DNA of 64,000 nucleotides from an uncultured Pelagibacteraceae bacterium. GTDB lineage: Bacteria; Pseudomonadota; Alphaproteobacteria; Pelagibacterales; Pelagibacteraceae. Positions 9,750 to 17,471 of the stretch are shown here, one piece after another. Under the pieces are notes generated by a model that was not told the origin of the DNA, did no database searches, and saw only the letters and a list, made by a program, of their open reading frames with translations. The stretch's first letter is position 1, and the number at the start of each line of letters is the position of its first letter. A program made the position numbers and the translations under genes. The stretch is from contig CACJRQ010000001.1 of NCBI GenBank assembly GCA_902595885.1, forward strand, positions 62,001-126,000. The letters are read 5' to 3'.

Positions 9750-10745
9750 TTATTTTTTTTCTTTTTCTGATTTTTTAAAAATATTTTTTAACCAATCAAA
9801 CTTACCTTTTTTTTCTTCAGCTTTTTTTGATTTCTTTTTTCCACCCCAACCAGAGTTTCCTTGCTTTTTTTTAGATCCTTTATCAATTGGTCTAATGGTT
9901 AAATTAGGTCTAACTTTTTTTGTTCCTTCAGCAACTATTTTGTCCCCATTATTTAACCCGTCTAATATTTCTACAAATCCTAAATATCTATCACCTATAG
10001 TTACTTTAGTTTTTGCTACTTTATTTTTCTCATCAACTTTATAAATAAATACATTTTCACCTTCTACTATCGTACTTGTATCTGGTGCACTTAAACCATT
10101 TCTTACATCGTACTTAATTGAAATTTCTAGAAATGAGCCTGGTAATATTTCACCAGATGAATTATTCATTTTTATTCTAGTAGCTAAAGCCCTAGTATCC
10201 TCACTAATTCTACTTGCAAAAGAGTCTACTTCTCCTTTATAAATTTTATTTTTGTAACCAGAAAATTTAATATCCACCGGTAAACCAGCTTTGATAAAAG
10301 GCACAAAAATTTCAGGTATGTCTACGTCACAATATATTGCACTTGTATCTTCAAGATTGATTAGCAAAGAAGATTTAGAAACTTCTAAATCTTCAGAGAA
10401 TTCTCTTTTTCCAATAACACCATCAAATTGAGCAATAATTTTCCTGTTTTTAAGATTAGCAATTACATCGCCTTTTTTAACTTTTTGGTTAAAATTTATT
10501 GGTTTAAGTATTTCATATTTCTCAATCTTAAACGATTGAGTTTGAATTGGAGCAGCTGTTCCGTATGTGCTAATAACATTTTCAAAAACTCTCTCTTGCG
10601 TAGTAGTTACTATTATTCCTGGAGGAGGTCTTTTGCTAAATTTTTTTTTGAAGTGATTTCCAATCATTGTTCTTCCAATGATTACAGTTGCAATTATTAA
10701 AAAAAATATAATTACTATACTTGTGACTTTTGTAGATGTTTTCAT
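9750..10745 (-). CDS. RND efflux periplasmic adaptor (membrane fusion protein)
   Basis: A 331-residue adaptor with an N-terminal membrane anchor (residues about 7-25), a compact lipoyl/hairpin region (NFNQKVKKGDVIANL, then FDGVIGKREF) and a beta-barrel region with GLPVDIKFSGY. The C-terminus, from about residue 290, is a Lys-rich charged tail that looks disordered. It would connect the RND permease just downstream to an outer-membrane channel. The short hairpin suggests a MexA/AcrA-like adaptor of reduced size. Gene order adaptor-permease is standard. Confidence 0.9.
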   Translation of the reverse strand: MKTSTKVTSIVIIFFLIIATVIIGRTMIGNHFKKKFSKRPPPGIIVTTTQERVFENVISTYGTAAPIQTQSFKIEKYEILKPINFNQKVKKGDVIANLKNRKIIAQFDGVIGKREFSEDLEVSKSSLLINLEDTSAIYCDVDIPEIFVPFIKAGLPVDIKFSGYKNKIYKGEVDSFASRISEDTRALATRIKMNNSSGEILPGSFLEISIKYDVRNGLSAPDTSTIVEGENVFIYKVDEKNKVAKTKVTIGDRYLGFVEILDGLNNGDKIVAEGTKKVRPNLTIRPIDKGSKKKQGNSGWGGKKKSKKAEEKKGKFDWLKNIFKKSEKEKK

Positions 10746-10748
10746 TAA

Positions 10749-11561
10749 TTAGTTCTTTCCATACTCTGACCACGAGCCATCGTATATTGTGGGCATATAT
10801 TTAGCATTTATTAGAGAATAAGCTAGTGCCAATACGCTTGCCGTTACACCAGAACCACATGAAAATACTATATTTTTTTTATGGTCAAAATTAAATGACT
10901 CAAATTTTTCTATTATTTTATCTTTACTTTTAAAAGTATGATCTTCATTTATTAATTCAGAAAAGGGTAGGCAAAAAGAATTTTTTATTGAACCACTTCT
11001 AAGACCTTTCCTTGGTTCAGCAACTTTGCCTTCAAATCTTTCTCTACTTCTTGCATCAACAACATTAAATTTACCTGTATCAATATTTTCATCTATTTGT
11101 TTTTTATTTTTAACAAGTTCTTTATTTTCTTTACATGTATACTTAGATGTTTGAGTGATCACTTTTTTGTTATCTGTAGATTTATTTTCTTTTTTCCATT
11201 TTTTTAATCCACCATCTAGAACATGAACTAGCTTAGGGTCATGTCCATAATAAATTAAATTGTACCAACATCTACAAGAACTAATAACATCAGAGTTATC
11301 GTAAACTACTATTCGATCATTATTTTCTATACCCATATTGCTCATTATTTTTTCCCAAGATTTAGTATCCGTAAGCATATGTGGTAAATCAGTATCTAAT
11401 TTGGAATTTTTATCTAAATCAAAAAAAATAGCATTTGGAATATGTTCCTCTGTATATTCCTCAAAACCGTTTCTTTGAGTTTGAGGCATATGCCATGAGC
11501 AATCAATAATTTTTACTTTATCAATATTATTTTCTAACCAACTTGTATCAACTAAAGACAT
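10749..11561 (-). CDS. sseA: 3-mercaptopyruvate sulfurtransferase
   Basis: A two-rhodanese-domain protein of 270 residues. The C-terminal active-site loop reads CGSGVTAS, the form found in mercaptopyruvate sulfurtransferases rather than the CRKGVTA loop of thiosulfate sulfurtransferases. The N-terminal inactive domain contains the family motif HIPNAIFFDLDKNS. It transfers sulfur from 3-mercaptopyruvate to thiol or cyanide acceptors in the cytosol. It sits between msrA (one base upstream) and the RND adaptor (three bases downstream), all leftward, so a single transcript is likely. Confidence 0.92.
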   Translation of the reverse strand: MSLVDTSWLENNIDKVKIIDCSWHMPQTQRNGFEEYTEEHIPNAIFFDLDKNSKLDTDLPHMLTDTKSWEKIMSNMGIENNDRIVVYDNSDVISSCRCWYNLIYYGHDPKLVHVLDGGLKKWKKENKSTDNKKVITQTSKYTCKENKELVKNKKQIDENIDTGKFNVVDARSRERFEGKVAEPRKGLRSGSIKNSFCLPFSELINEDHTFKSKDKIIEKFESFNFDHKKNIVFSCGSGVTASVLALAYSLINAKYMPTIYDGSWSEYGKN

Positions 11562-11562
11562 T

Positions 11563-12006
11563 TTATCTTTTTTCTAAATATCTTTGATGATACTCTTCAG
11601 CTGGGCAATAATTTTTAACTAAAGAAGTTTTTGTTACTACTTTTCCTGATAATTTGACGTTTTCTTTTTCTATTATTTTTTCAGCAGTAATTTTTTGCTG
11701 ATCATTTAAATAAAATATTTCACTTCTATATTGGGTTCCAAAATCTGGTCCTTGAGAATTTAAAGTTGTTGGATCATGAATTTCAAAAAAATATTCAAGA
11801 ATTTTCTCGTAAGATATTACTTTAGGATCAAAATCTAATTTTACTACTTCTGCATGATTTGTTGTGCCTGTGCATACTTCTTTGTAATTGGTTTCAGCAT
11901 TATGACCTCCACAATAACCTACTTCTGTTTTTATAACTCCATCAAGTTTACTAAACTTAATTTCTGGTCCCCAAAAACATCCTAATCCTAAAATTGCTAT
12001 TTCCAT
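11563..12006 (-). CDS. msrA: Peptide methionine sulfoxide reductase MsrA
   Basis: Repairs oxidised methionine (S-sulfoxide) in proteins. The 147-residue protein is a minimal MsrA with the catalytic Cys in GLGCFWGPE near the N-terminus, the TEVGYCGG segment, and HAEVVKLDFDP and FFEIHDPT. A cysteine in NYCPAEEYHQ near the C-terminus may resolve the sulfenic acid. It is the first gene of a leftward run with sseA and is divergent from an EamA transporter across only 34 bases. Confidence 0.95.
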   Translation of the reverse strand: MEIAILGLGCFWGPEIKFSKLDGVIKTEVGYCGGHNAETNYKEVCTGTTNHAEVVKLDFDPKVISYEKILEYFFEIHDPTTLNSQGPDFGTQYRSEIFYLNDQQKITAEKIIEKENVKLSGKVVTKTSLVKNYCPAEEYHQRYLEKR

Positions 12007-12011
12007 TGATA

Positions 12012-12037
12012 ATTAACTTAATTAATTTAAAGTTAAT
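12012..12037. repeat. Inverted repeat in the msrA / transporter divergent gap
   Basis: The arms ATTAACTT and AAGTTAAT are perfect reverse complements separated by ten A/T bases. They fill almost the whole 34-base gap between two divergent start codons. It could be a repressor or activator site serving both genes, or chance symmetry in AT-rich DNA. Confidence 0.4.
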
Positions 12038-12040
12038 CAT

Positions 12041-12922
12041 ATGCTATCAAAAAATCAATTAGGCTTTTTTTACATGTTCATATCGGTATGTGCATTTTCA
12101 CTTATGGATGTGATTGTTAAATGGTCTGAGGATTATCCCGTTGGACAAGTATTATTTTTCAGAGGATTTTGTGGTATAATTCCTATTTTATTCCTTATTC
12201 CTAAAGATAGATATTTAGATTTTTACAAAACAACGAGACCATTTCTTCATTTTAAAAGATGTTTAGCAGGATTAATTGCTTTAATTTCTATATTTGTAGC
12301 ATTAAGAAATTTACCTTTGGCAACAGTTGTAAGTATATCTTTTGCAGCACCAATATTTATAACAATCTTTTCAATTTTTTTATTAAAAGAAAAAGTTGGT
12401 ATTTATCGATGGTTAGCGGTCCTAGTTGGATTTCTTGGTATAATTTTCATAACTGAACCAGGTTTTAGCTCTTTAAATTTATATTATATTTATCCAATAA
12501 TTTTTTGCTTAGGTCTATCTTACGTTGCTATTGCTATAAGAAAATTATCATCAACCGAGCCAGCTTGGTTGATTAGTTTTTTCTTTTCATTCTCGATAAT
12601 GCTTCTAAGTTTTTTATCTTTTTATCAGGGATGGATTTTGCCAAGTTTACTAGATTTATTTTTGTTATCAATGGTTGGTATATTAGGTGGTCTTGCTAAT
12701 TTATGGTTATCACAATCTTACAAATATTCAGAAGTAAGTTTAGTTTCCCCTTTAAAATATCTTGGATTAGTATTTGCAATAATTTTTGGATATTTTATTT
12801 GGAATGAAATACCAACTTTAAAAACATTATTAGGTGCTTTATTGGTTATTGTTTCATCTATTATTATATTTAGAAGAGAGATGTATTTGAAAAAAAAGCT
12901 ATCAGTTTCACGTCATGAGTAA
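12041..12922 (+). CDS. EamA/DMT family permease
   Basis: A 293-residue inner-membrane protein with about ten hydrophobic helices arranged as two EamA repeats. The first starts at YMFISVCAFSLMDVIVKW; the second covers the C-terminal half and ends with IPTLKTLLGALLVIVSSI. Drug/metabolite transporters of this type usually export small metabolites or amino acids; nothing in the sequence fixes the substrate. It is divergent from msrA and its last 8 bases overlap the start of the DNA glycosylase gene. Confidence 0.88.
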   Translation: MLSKNQLGFFYMFISVCAFSLMDVIVKWSEDYPVGQVLFFRGFCGIIPILFLIPKDRYLDFYKTTRPFLHFKRCLAGLIALISIFVALRNLPLATVVSISFAAPIFITIFSIFLLKEKVGIYRWLAVLVGFLGIIFITEPGFSSLNLYYIYPIIFCLGLSYVAIAIRKLSSTEPAWLISFFFSFSIMLLSFLSFYQGWILPSLLDLFLLSMVGILGGLANLWLSQSYKYSEVSLVSPLKYLGLVFAIIFGYFIWNEIPTLKTLLGALLVIVSSIIIFRREMYLKKKLSVSRHE

Positions 12923-13550
12923 CACTCCATTATATTGGAATAAAGCGAAAAAATATTTATCTAAAAAAGATAAAATCATGTCTTCTTTGATTAAAAAATA
13001 TAAATCCCCTTCAGAGACAGTGTTAACTTCAAGAAAAGATGTTTTTTTCTCTCTCTGTAAAAGTATAATTGGACAACAAATTAGTGTAGCTGCTGCTAAT
13101 TCAGTTTTTTTAAAATTTAAGAAAAAATGCAAAAATAAAATTAGCGCAAAAACAGTAAGCAAGTTATCTACTATTCATCTTAAAAGTTGTGGTCTAAGTA
13201 GACAGAAAGTGAAAGGAATAAAAAGTTTAGCCCAAAAAATATTAAGTAAAGAGTTTAATCCAAGACTTATTTCAAAAATGTCTGATGAAGATGCAATAAT
13301 TTATCTGTCTCAATTAAGACAAATTGGAAGATGGTCAGCAGAAATGATTTTGTTATTTACTTATAATCGTCCTAATATTTGGCCAATCCAGGATATTGGT
13401 TTGTTAAGAGCTATTTCAAAAAATTTTAATAAAAAATATCTTCCACCTGAAAGTTACGTGAAATATCTAAACAAAAAATTTTCCCCATATTGCTCTGTTG
13501 CAACTTGGTATTTATGGAGAAGTATAGATCCAGAACCTATTCAGTACTAA
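12915..13550 (+). CDS. alkA: DNA-3-methyladenine glycosylase II (HhH-GPD)
   Basis: A base-excision repair glycosylase of 211 residues that removes alkylated bases. It shows the entry helix SIIGQQISVAAANSVF, the helix-hairpin-helix LRQIGRWSAEMILLF, and the catalytic Asp in WPIQDIGLLRAI, as in AlkA/MAG enzymes. There is no iron-sulfur cluster loop and no N-terminal AlkA-type domain, so it resembles the short MAG1-like enzymes. The ATG overlaps the transporter gene and the 3' end overlaps the convergent DUF1330 gene by 14 bases. Confidence 0.88.
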   Translation: MSNTPLYWNKAKKYLSKKDKIMSSLIKKYKSPSETVLTSRKDVFFSLCKSIIGQQISVAAANSVFLKFKKKCKNKISAKTVSKLSTIHLKSCGLSRQKVKGIKSLAQKILSKEFNPRLISKMSDEDAIIYLSQLRQIGRWSAEMILLFTYNRPNIWPIQDIGLLRAISKNFNKKYLPPESYVKYLNKKFSPYCSVATWYLWRSIDPEPIQY

Positions 13551-13833
13551 AACCTTCGACTACTTGCATATGCCTTGTTGTTGTATTTTTTGCAATATTC
13601 CAACCATCTAAATACTCTTTAGAATTATGACATTCTACAGCCTTTTCATAACTTGGAAATTCCCAGATAACAGTTCTAAAAAAATCATCACCATCATAAG
13701 TTATGTGTTTTCCACCTCTTACTAAAGGAATTCCGCCAAAGCTTTTTATTATTGGAGTTACTACCTCAGCATATTTTTTTAAATTTTCTTGGTTTTCAAC
13801 TTCTTTATAAACACTTATCCAGTAGGCTTTCAT
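13537..13833 (-). CDS. DUF1330 family protein
   Basis: A 98-residue protein with the DUF1330 pattern: an AYWISVYKEV start, KYAEVVTPIIKSFGG, and a WEFPSYEKAVECHNSKEY segment before a short tail. The family forms dimeric alpha-beta (ferredoxin-like) barrels of unknown activity. It lies between alkA (convergent, 14-base overlap) and the cytochrome c gene (divergent, 43 bases). Nothing links it clearly to purine metabolism, although it sits at the border of that island. Confidence 0.85.
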   Translation of the reverse strand: MKAYWISVYKEVENQENLKKYAEVVTPIIKSFGGIPLVRGGKHITYDGDDFFRTVIWEFPSYEKAVECHNSKEYLDGWNIAKNTTTRHMQVVEGFSTE

Positions 13834-13876
13834 AATTCTCCTTTTTAAATATTTTTAATTATGATACCAAATTTGT

Positions 13877-14200
13877 GTGAAAAAATTATTTTTAAATTTC
13901 TTTAATACATTATTATTTTTGATATTTTTATCATTAACCCACGTTAATGCTGATGAAATGTTTAATAAGGGAAAAGAAGTTTTTCTGGGGGCTGGAAATT
14001 GTGCAGCATGCCATATGCTCTCAGATGCTGGATCGAATGCAATGGTTGGTCCAAATTTAAATGAAATCAGACCTGATATTCAAAGAATTATAATGGCAGT
14101 TAGAAACGGTATAGGAGTAATGCCTGCAATGGAGGGTATACTGACTGACGAGGAAATAGAAGCAGTTGCTCACTATACTTCTATAGCTGCGGAACAATAA
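13877..14200 (+). CDS. Small class I cytochrome c, possible redox partner of PuuD
   Basis: A 107-residue periplasmic cytochrome. A signal peptide runs to about residue 25 (hydrophobic core LLFLIFLSL, then THVNA). One heme site CAACH is at residues 42-46, and a distal Met ligand is probable in GVMPAMEG (Met82 or Met85). The start is GTG. It lies at the edge of the purine island, converging on puuE with an 8-base gap. PuuD proteins normally carry a C-terminal cytochrome c domain of this type, and the PuuD here lacks one, so this free cytochrome may accept electrons from urate oxidation. The function is inferred; the cytochrome itself is clear. Confidence 0.88.
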   Translation: MKKLFLNFFNTLLFLIFLSLTHVNADEMFNKGKEVFLGAGNCAACHMLSDAGSNAMVGPNLNEIRPDIQRIIMAVRNGIGVMPAMEGILTDEEIEAVAHYTSIAAEQ

Positions 14201-14208
14201 TAAAAATT

Positions 14209-15108
14209 TTAACTATAATTTTTTATCCAATGTTTAGCTATATCTACTCTTTTGCAGATCCAAATATCCTTAAATTTTGTGACGTAATTTAAAAATTTTT
14301 TAAGAGACTGTATTCTACCAGGTCTTCCAATTAATCTACAATGTAAGCCAACCGACATCATCTTTGGTGAATTTTTTCCTTCCTCATAAAGGGCATCGAA
14401 ACTATCTTTTAAATAATTATAAAATTGTTCACCCGAATTAAATCCTTGATTGGTTGCAAACCTCATATCATTGTTATCAAGTGTGTAAGGAACCATTAGT
14501 TGTTTTTTATTACCTTTTTTTATCCAGTAAGGAAGATCATCACTGTATGTATCGCTACAGTATAAAAAACTACCATTATCAATTACTAAATCTAAAGTAT
14601 TTTCGCTACACCTACCTGTGTACCAACCGGCAGGTTGATTACCAAAAATCTTTTTTATAGATTTGACTGCAAGCTCCATATCATTCTTTTCTTTTTTCTT
14701 TGATACATTTTGATAGTCAATCCATCTCCACCCATGACTTGCAACTTCATAATTTGCTTTTTTTATAGCCGAACAAACTTCTTTATTTCTCTCTAATGCC
14801 ATACCAACTCCAAAAATAGTAAGTGGAATTTTCTTTTTATTAAATAGATCATGAATTCTCCAAAACCCTCTTCTTGATCCATATTCGTAAATTGATTCCA
14901 TATTTAAGTTTCGACCTTTAATTGGTTTTGCTCCTATAATTTCTGATAAAAATACTTCTGAAGATTTATCACCATGAAGAGTACTATTCTCTGCTCCCTC
15001 CTCGTAATTAAGCACAAATTGCAAAGCCAACTTAGCATTACCAGGCCACTTTACTTTAACTTTTTTGGAACCATATCCCACCAAATCTCTTGGGTATTTT
15101 TTTTTCAT
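14209..15108 (-). CDS. puuE: Allantoinase PuuE (polysaccharide deacetylase family)
   Basis: Hydrolyses allantoin to allantoate. The 299-residue protein belongs to the metal-independent PuuE group: FVLNYEEGAENSTLHGD near the N-terminus, GVGMALERN, the conserved SHGWRWIDYQ motif, and SVGLHCRLIGRPGR near the end. The active site differs from zinc amidohydrolase allantoinases. It is the last gene of the leftward operon uraD-alc-allA-puuE and overlaps allA by 4 bases. Confidence 0.92.
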   Translation of the reverse strand: MKKKYPRDLVGYGSKKVKVKWPGNAKLALQFVLNYEEGAENSTLHGDKSSEVFLSEIIGAKPIKGRNLNMESIYEYGSRRGFWRIHDLFNKKKIPLTIFGVGMALERNKEVCSAIKKANYEVASHGWRWIDYQNVSKKKEKNDMELAVKSIKKIFGNQPAGWYTGRCSENTLDLVIDNGSFLYCSDTYSDDLPYWIKKGNKKQLMVPYTLDNNDMRFATNQGFNSGEQFYNYLKDSFDALYEEGKNSPKMMSVGLHCRLIGRPGRIQSLKKFLNYVTKFKDIWICKRVDIAKHWIKNYS

Positions 15109-15596
15109 TTTTTCAAAATAATTTTATCTTTTTTAAATTTATAAATAACAAGATTGTTTCCTTTTCCTTTTCTATCAACAATTAGAAAATTCATATCTTT
15201 CATAGAAATCAATGGAAAGTGCCAAATACCAGCATTGTAATTAACCCCAGTTTGTTTTGGGACTAAAAAGGATTGGATTTTATTTAGATCTGGTTTATCT
15301 CCTTTTGGTGCTACAAATACTAAAAATTTTGTATCTTCCATTGGTATAAAGGCTTGGCTTCCTAAAGGATGTTTTTCCATCATATCAATTTTCATAGGAA
15401 ACCTTCTTTTTTTTGCTTTAAAAATACTAACAATTGCTTTCCCTTTGTTTTTAGATGTATCTACGTTTATCAAATTATCAAATCTTTTTGCATAACCATC
15501 ATTAATATTTATAGGATTTTTTTTTGACGTATCTATTAATTGACCAAATTTAGAAAAATTTTTTTTAGTAATTTTTTTTGCTTTTATTATTTTCAT
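15105..15596 (-). CDS. allA: Ureidoglycolate lyase
   Basis: Converts ureidoglycolate to glyoxylate and urea, the last step of the pathway here. The 163-residue length matches the family. Recognisable parts are the FSKFGQLID start, KHPLGSQAFIPM (cupin metal-site region), FLVPKQTGVNYNAGIWHFPLI, and a final LIVDRKG. It overlaps both neighbours by 4 bases (alc upstream, puuE downstream), indicating coupled translation. Glyoxylate could enter central metabolism; no urease is visible in this window. Confidence 0.9.
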   Translation of the reverse strand: MKIIKAKKITKKNFSKFGQLIDTSKKNPININDGYAKRFDNLINVDTSKNKGKAIVSIFKAKKRRFPMKIDMMEKHPLGSQAFIPMEDTKFLVFVAPKGDKPDLNKIQSFLVPKQTGVNYNAGIWHFPLISMKDMNFLIVDRKGKGNNLVIYKFKKDKIILKK

Positions 15597-16579
15597 CTCA
15601 CAAAATTTCCGAATGCCCTTATTCTTGAAATTCCACCATCTGGATAGATATTTATTCTAAGATAATTTTCCTTACTTCTATTAATTAAGAATTTTTTAAA
15701 AATATGTTTCTTGTGAGCTGACAATTTTGACTTATTTAAAATAAACTTCCAATTTTTTGAATTATTGACAATTGATTTATTGGACAGATCTTTTGAAATG
15801 CTTGCAGTTTGAATTGAACAACTATCGGGATAGTTTCCTTTAAAATGATGGGTGTCTATCTCTAGTTTTTTTATTAATCCTGGTTTTCCAAATTTTATTA
15901 TAAGCCAATCGAAGTTTTTTCCTCTACTTCTTCTTGTTTCCCAACCATCTCCCATATTTTTTCCTTTACCAGGTGCTATGATATTTTCAGCCCTGCCGAA
16001 ATGTTCATTATTACAACCAATAATTGAAGCACCATTTAAAACAGATGTAAGGTTGATAGTTTTGTTATTTAAAAAGTTTTTCTTCATTTCAATTTTTCCA
16101 TAAAGCCTTAGTCTTGCAACTCCACCATCTGGAAAAATGTTTAGTCTTATATAATTAAAAACAGATTTGTTGTTTGATTTGAAGCTATGGTTTCGGCTTG
16201 GTCCAAGTTTTTTTTTGCTCAGTAAAGAAATCCATTTTGTTTTCTTATTAGGCTTTGTTTTACTTAAACAACCCTCTAACGAAGCATGTGTGGGCTGATT
16301 TCCATTGAAATGTGTTGTGTCAATGTCTATATCAAATATTTTTCCAGGTTTACCAAGTTTTAAAATTAAATAATCAAAACCTTCTGATCTCCTTCTCCTT
16401 GTTTCCCATCCATCCATCCATTTACCATGTTTGTCAAATAGTCCATCTTTAAAAACTGGAGTTTCGGTGTTTAATATTCTATGAGCAGCTGCAAAAAAAT
16501 CGTCAGTCTTAAATATAACTTTAGAACCAATTCTTGGATCCGCTAAGTTAATCATTTTTGCACTTATAAATTTTTTCAT
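15593..16579 (-). CDS. alc: Allantoicase
   Basis: Hydrolyses allantoate to ureidoglycolate and urea. The 328 residues form the two repeated allantoicase domains: repeat one has DGWETRRRRSEGFDYLILKLG followed by IDIDTTHFNGNQP, and repeat two has GDGWETRRSRGKNFDWLIIKFG followed by LEIDTHHFKGNYP. Each repeat ends with an NIFPDGG or NIYPDGG segment followed by RLRLYG or RIRAFG. Start and stop overlap uraD and allA by 4 bases each. Full length and secure. Confidence 0.96.
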   Translation of the reverse strand: MKKFISAKMINLADPRIGSKVIFKTDDFFAAAHRILNTETPVFKDGLFDKHGKWMDGWETRRRRSEGFDYLILKLGKPGKIFDIDIDTTHFNGNQPTHASLEGCLSKTKPNKKTKWISLLSKKKLGPSRNHSFKSNNKSVFNYIRLNIFPDGGVARLRLYGKIEMKKNFLNNKTINLTSVLNGASIIGCNNEHFGRAENIIAPGKGKNMGDGWETRRSRGKNFDWLIIKFGKPGLIKKLEIDTHHFKGNYPDSCSIQTASISKDLSNKSIVNNSKNWKFILNKSKLSAHKKHIFKKFLINRSKENYLRINIYPDGGISRIRAFGNFVR

Positions 16580-17073
16580 TTTTTATTTATTTCATTCAAA
16601 CGAAAGGTTGCGATTTTTTTTACTTGTTTTTTTGCTTCAAGGAATTCACTTTCTACATCACTTTGTATTCTTTGTCTAAAATTATTCAAAATTTCATTTT
16701 TATCTTTACCTTTTACAGCAATTATAAAAGGAAAATTAAACTTTTTTTTATATTCTGAATTTAATTTTTTAAATTCTTCATATTCATCATTAGAACATTG
16801 GTTTAATTTTGCAGAGGCTTGTTCTGATATAGATTCTGAGGTCATTTTTTTTGCTACAGCAAGCTCAGGATGAGCATTTAAAATCTCTATAATTTTATTC
16901 TTTTCGTAATTTTCATAAATATCAAGCATTTTAAACACAATATCTTCAAAGTTTTTAAATGGTTTTAACTCAAAAGCTTCCATAGCAACTGACTCAGTTT
17001 TTTCAAAAACATTACCAAATATAGACAAAAAATCAGACTTGTTAAGATCGTTAATGTTATCTATTGTTCTCAT
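16576..17073 (-). CDS. uraD: OHCU decarboxylase
   Basis: Decarboxylates 2-oxo-4-hydroxy-4-carboxy-5-ureidoimidazoline to S-allantoin. The 165-residue protein is all-helical, with the catalytic His in LNAHPELA and the SISEQASA segment, then FPFIIAVKGK and a closing ATFRLNEI, all family hallmarks. It is the first gene of the leftward operon and is divergent from uraH over 47 bases, so the two enzymes acting in succession on the urate oxidation product are transcribed from one intergenic region. Confidence 0.94.
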   Translation of the reverse strand: MRTIDNINDLNKSDFLSIFGNVFEKTESVAMEAFELKPFKNFEDIVFKMLDIYENYEKNKIIEILNAHPELAVAKKMTSESISEQASAKLNQCSNDEYEEFKKLNSEYKKKFNFPFIIAVKGKDKNEILNNFRQRIQSDVESEFLEAKKQVKKIATFRLNEINKK

Positions 17074-17120
17074 ATAACTTTTAAAAATTTAAGTTTGAAA
17101 TTAAATGATACTATAATTTT
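17074..17120. promoter_or_regulatory. Divergent promoter region of the urate/allantoin operons
   Basis: This 47-base gap separates the start codons of uraD (leftward) and uraH (rightward) and should hold both promoters and any operator. It contains AACTT (17076-17080) and its reverse complement AAGTT (17091-17095) separated by ten bases, the same arrangement as in the msrA/transporter gap. Whether a regulator binds is unknown; no regulator gene lies in the island. Confidence 0.5.
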
Positions 17121-17471
17121 ATGACAAAGCTCACAACTCATGTTTTAGATGTGTATTCTGGTAAACCTGGCAAAGGTATCCTAGTTGAGTTGTTTTATAT
17201 TAATAATTCAGAACGAAAAAAATTAACGTCAACAAAACTCAATGATGATGGTAGAGCTAATTCACCATTAGCAGAGGGAGATGTTTTCATTAGGGGTAAA
17301 TATGAATTAATTTTTCATATTGGTGACTATTTTAAAAATATATCTTCAGCTAGCGATGTACCATTCTTGGATGATGTTGTTATAAGATTTGGTATTTCAG
17401 ATCCCTCACAGCATTATCATGTTCCTTTACTTGTTTCACCTTGGAGTTATTCTACTTATAGAGGTAGTTAA
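17121..17471 (+). CDS. uraH: 5-hydroxyisourate hydrolase (transthyretin-like)
   Basis: Hydrolyses 5-hydroxyisourate, the first product of urate oxidation, to OHCU. The 116-residue protein has the THVLDVYSGKPGKG start carrying a catalytic His, FIRGKYELIFH, the HYHVPLLVSPWSYSTY segment and the diagnostic C-terminal YRGS. There is no signal peptide, so it is cytosolic. It begins the rightward operon, and its stop codon abuts the GTG of xdhA with no gap. Confidence 0.97.
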   Translation: MTKLTTHVLDVYSGKPGKGILVELFYINNSERKKLTSTKLNDDGRANSPLAEGDVFIRGKYELIFHIGDYFKNISSASDVPFLDDVVIRFGISDPSQHYHVPLLVSPWSYSTYRGS

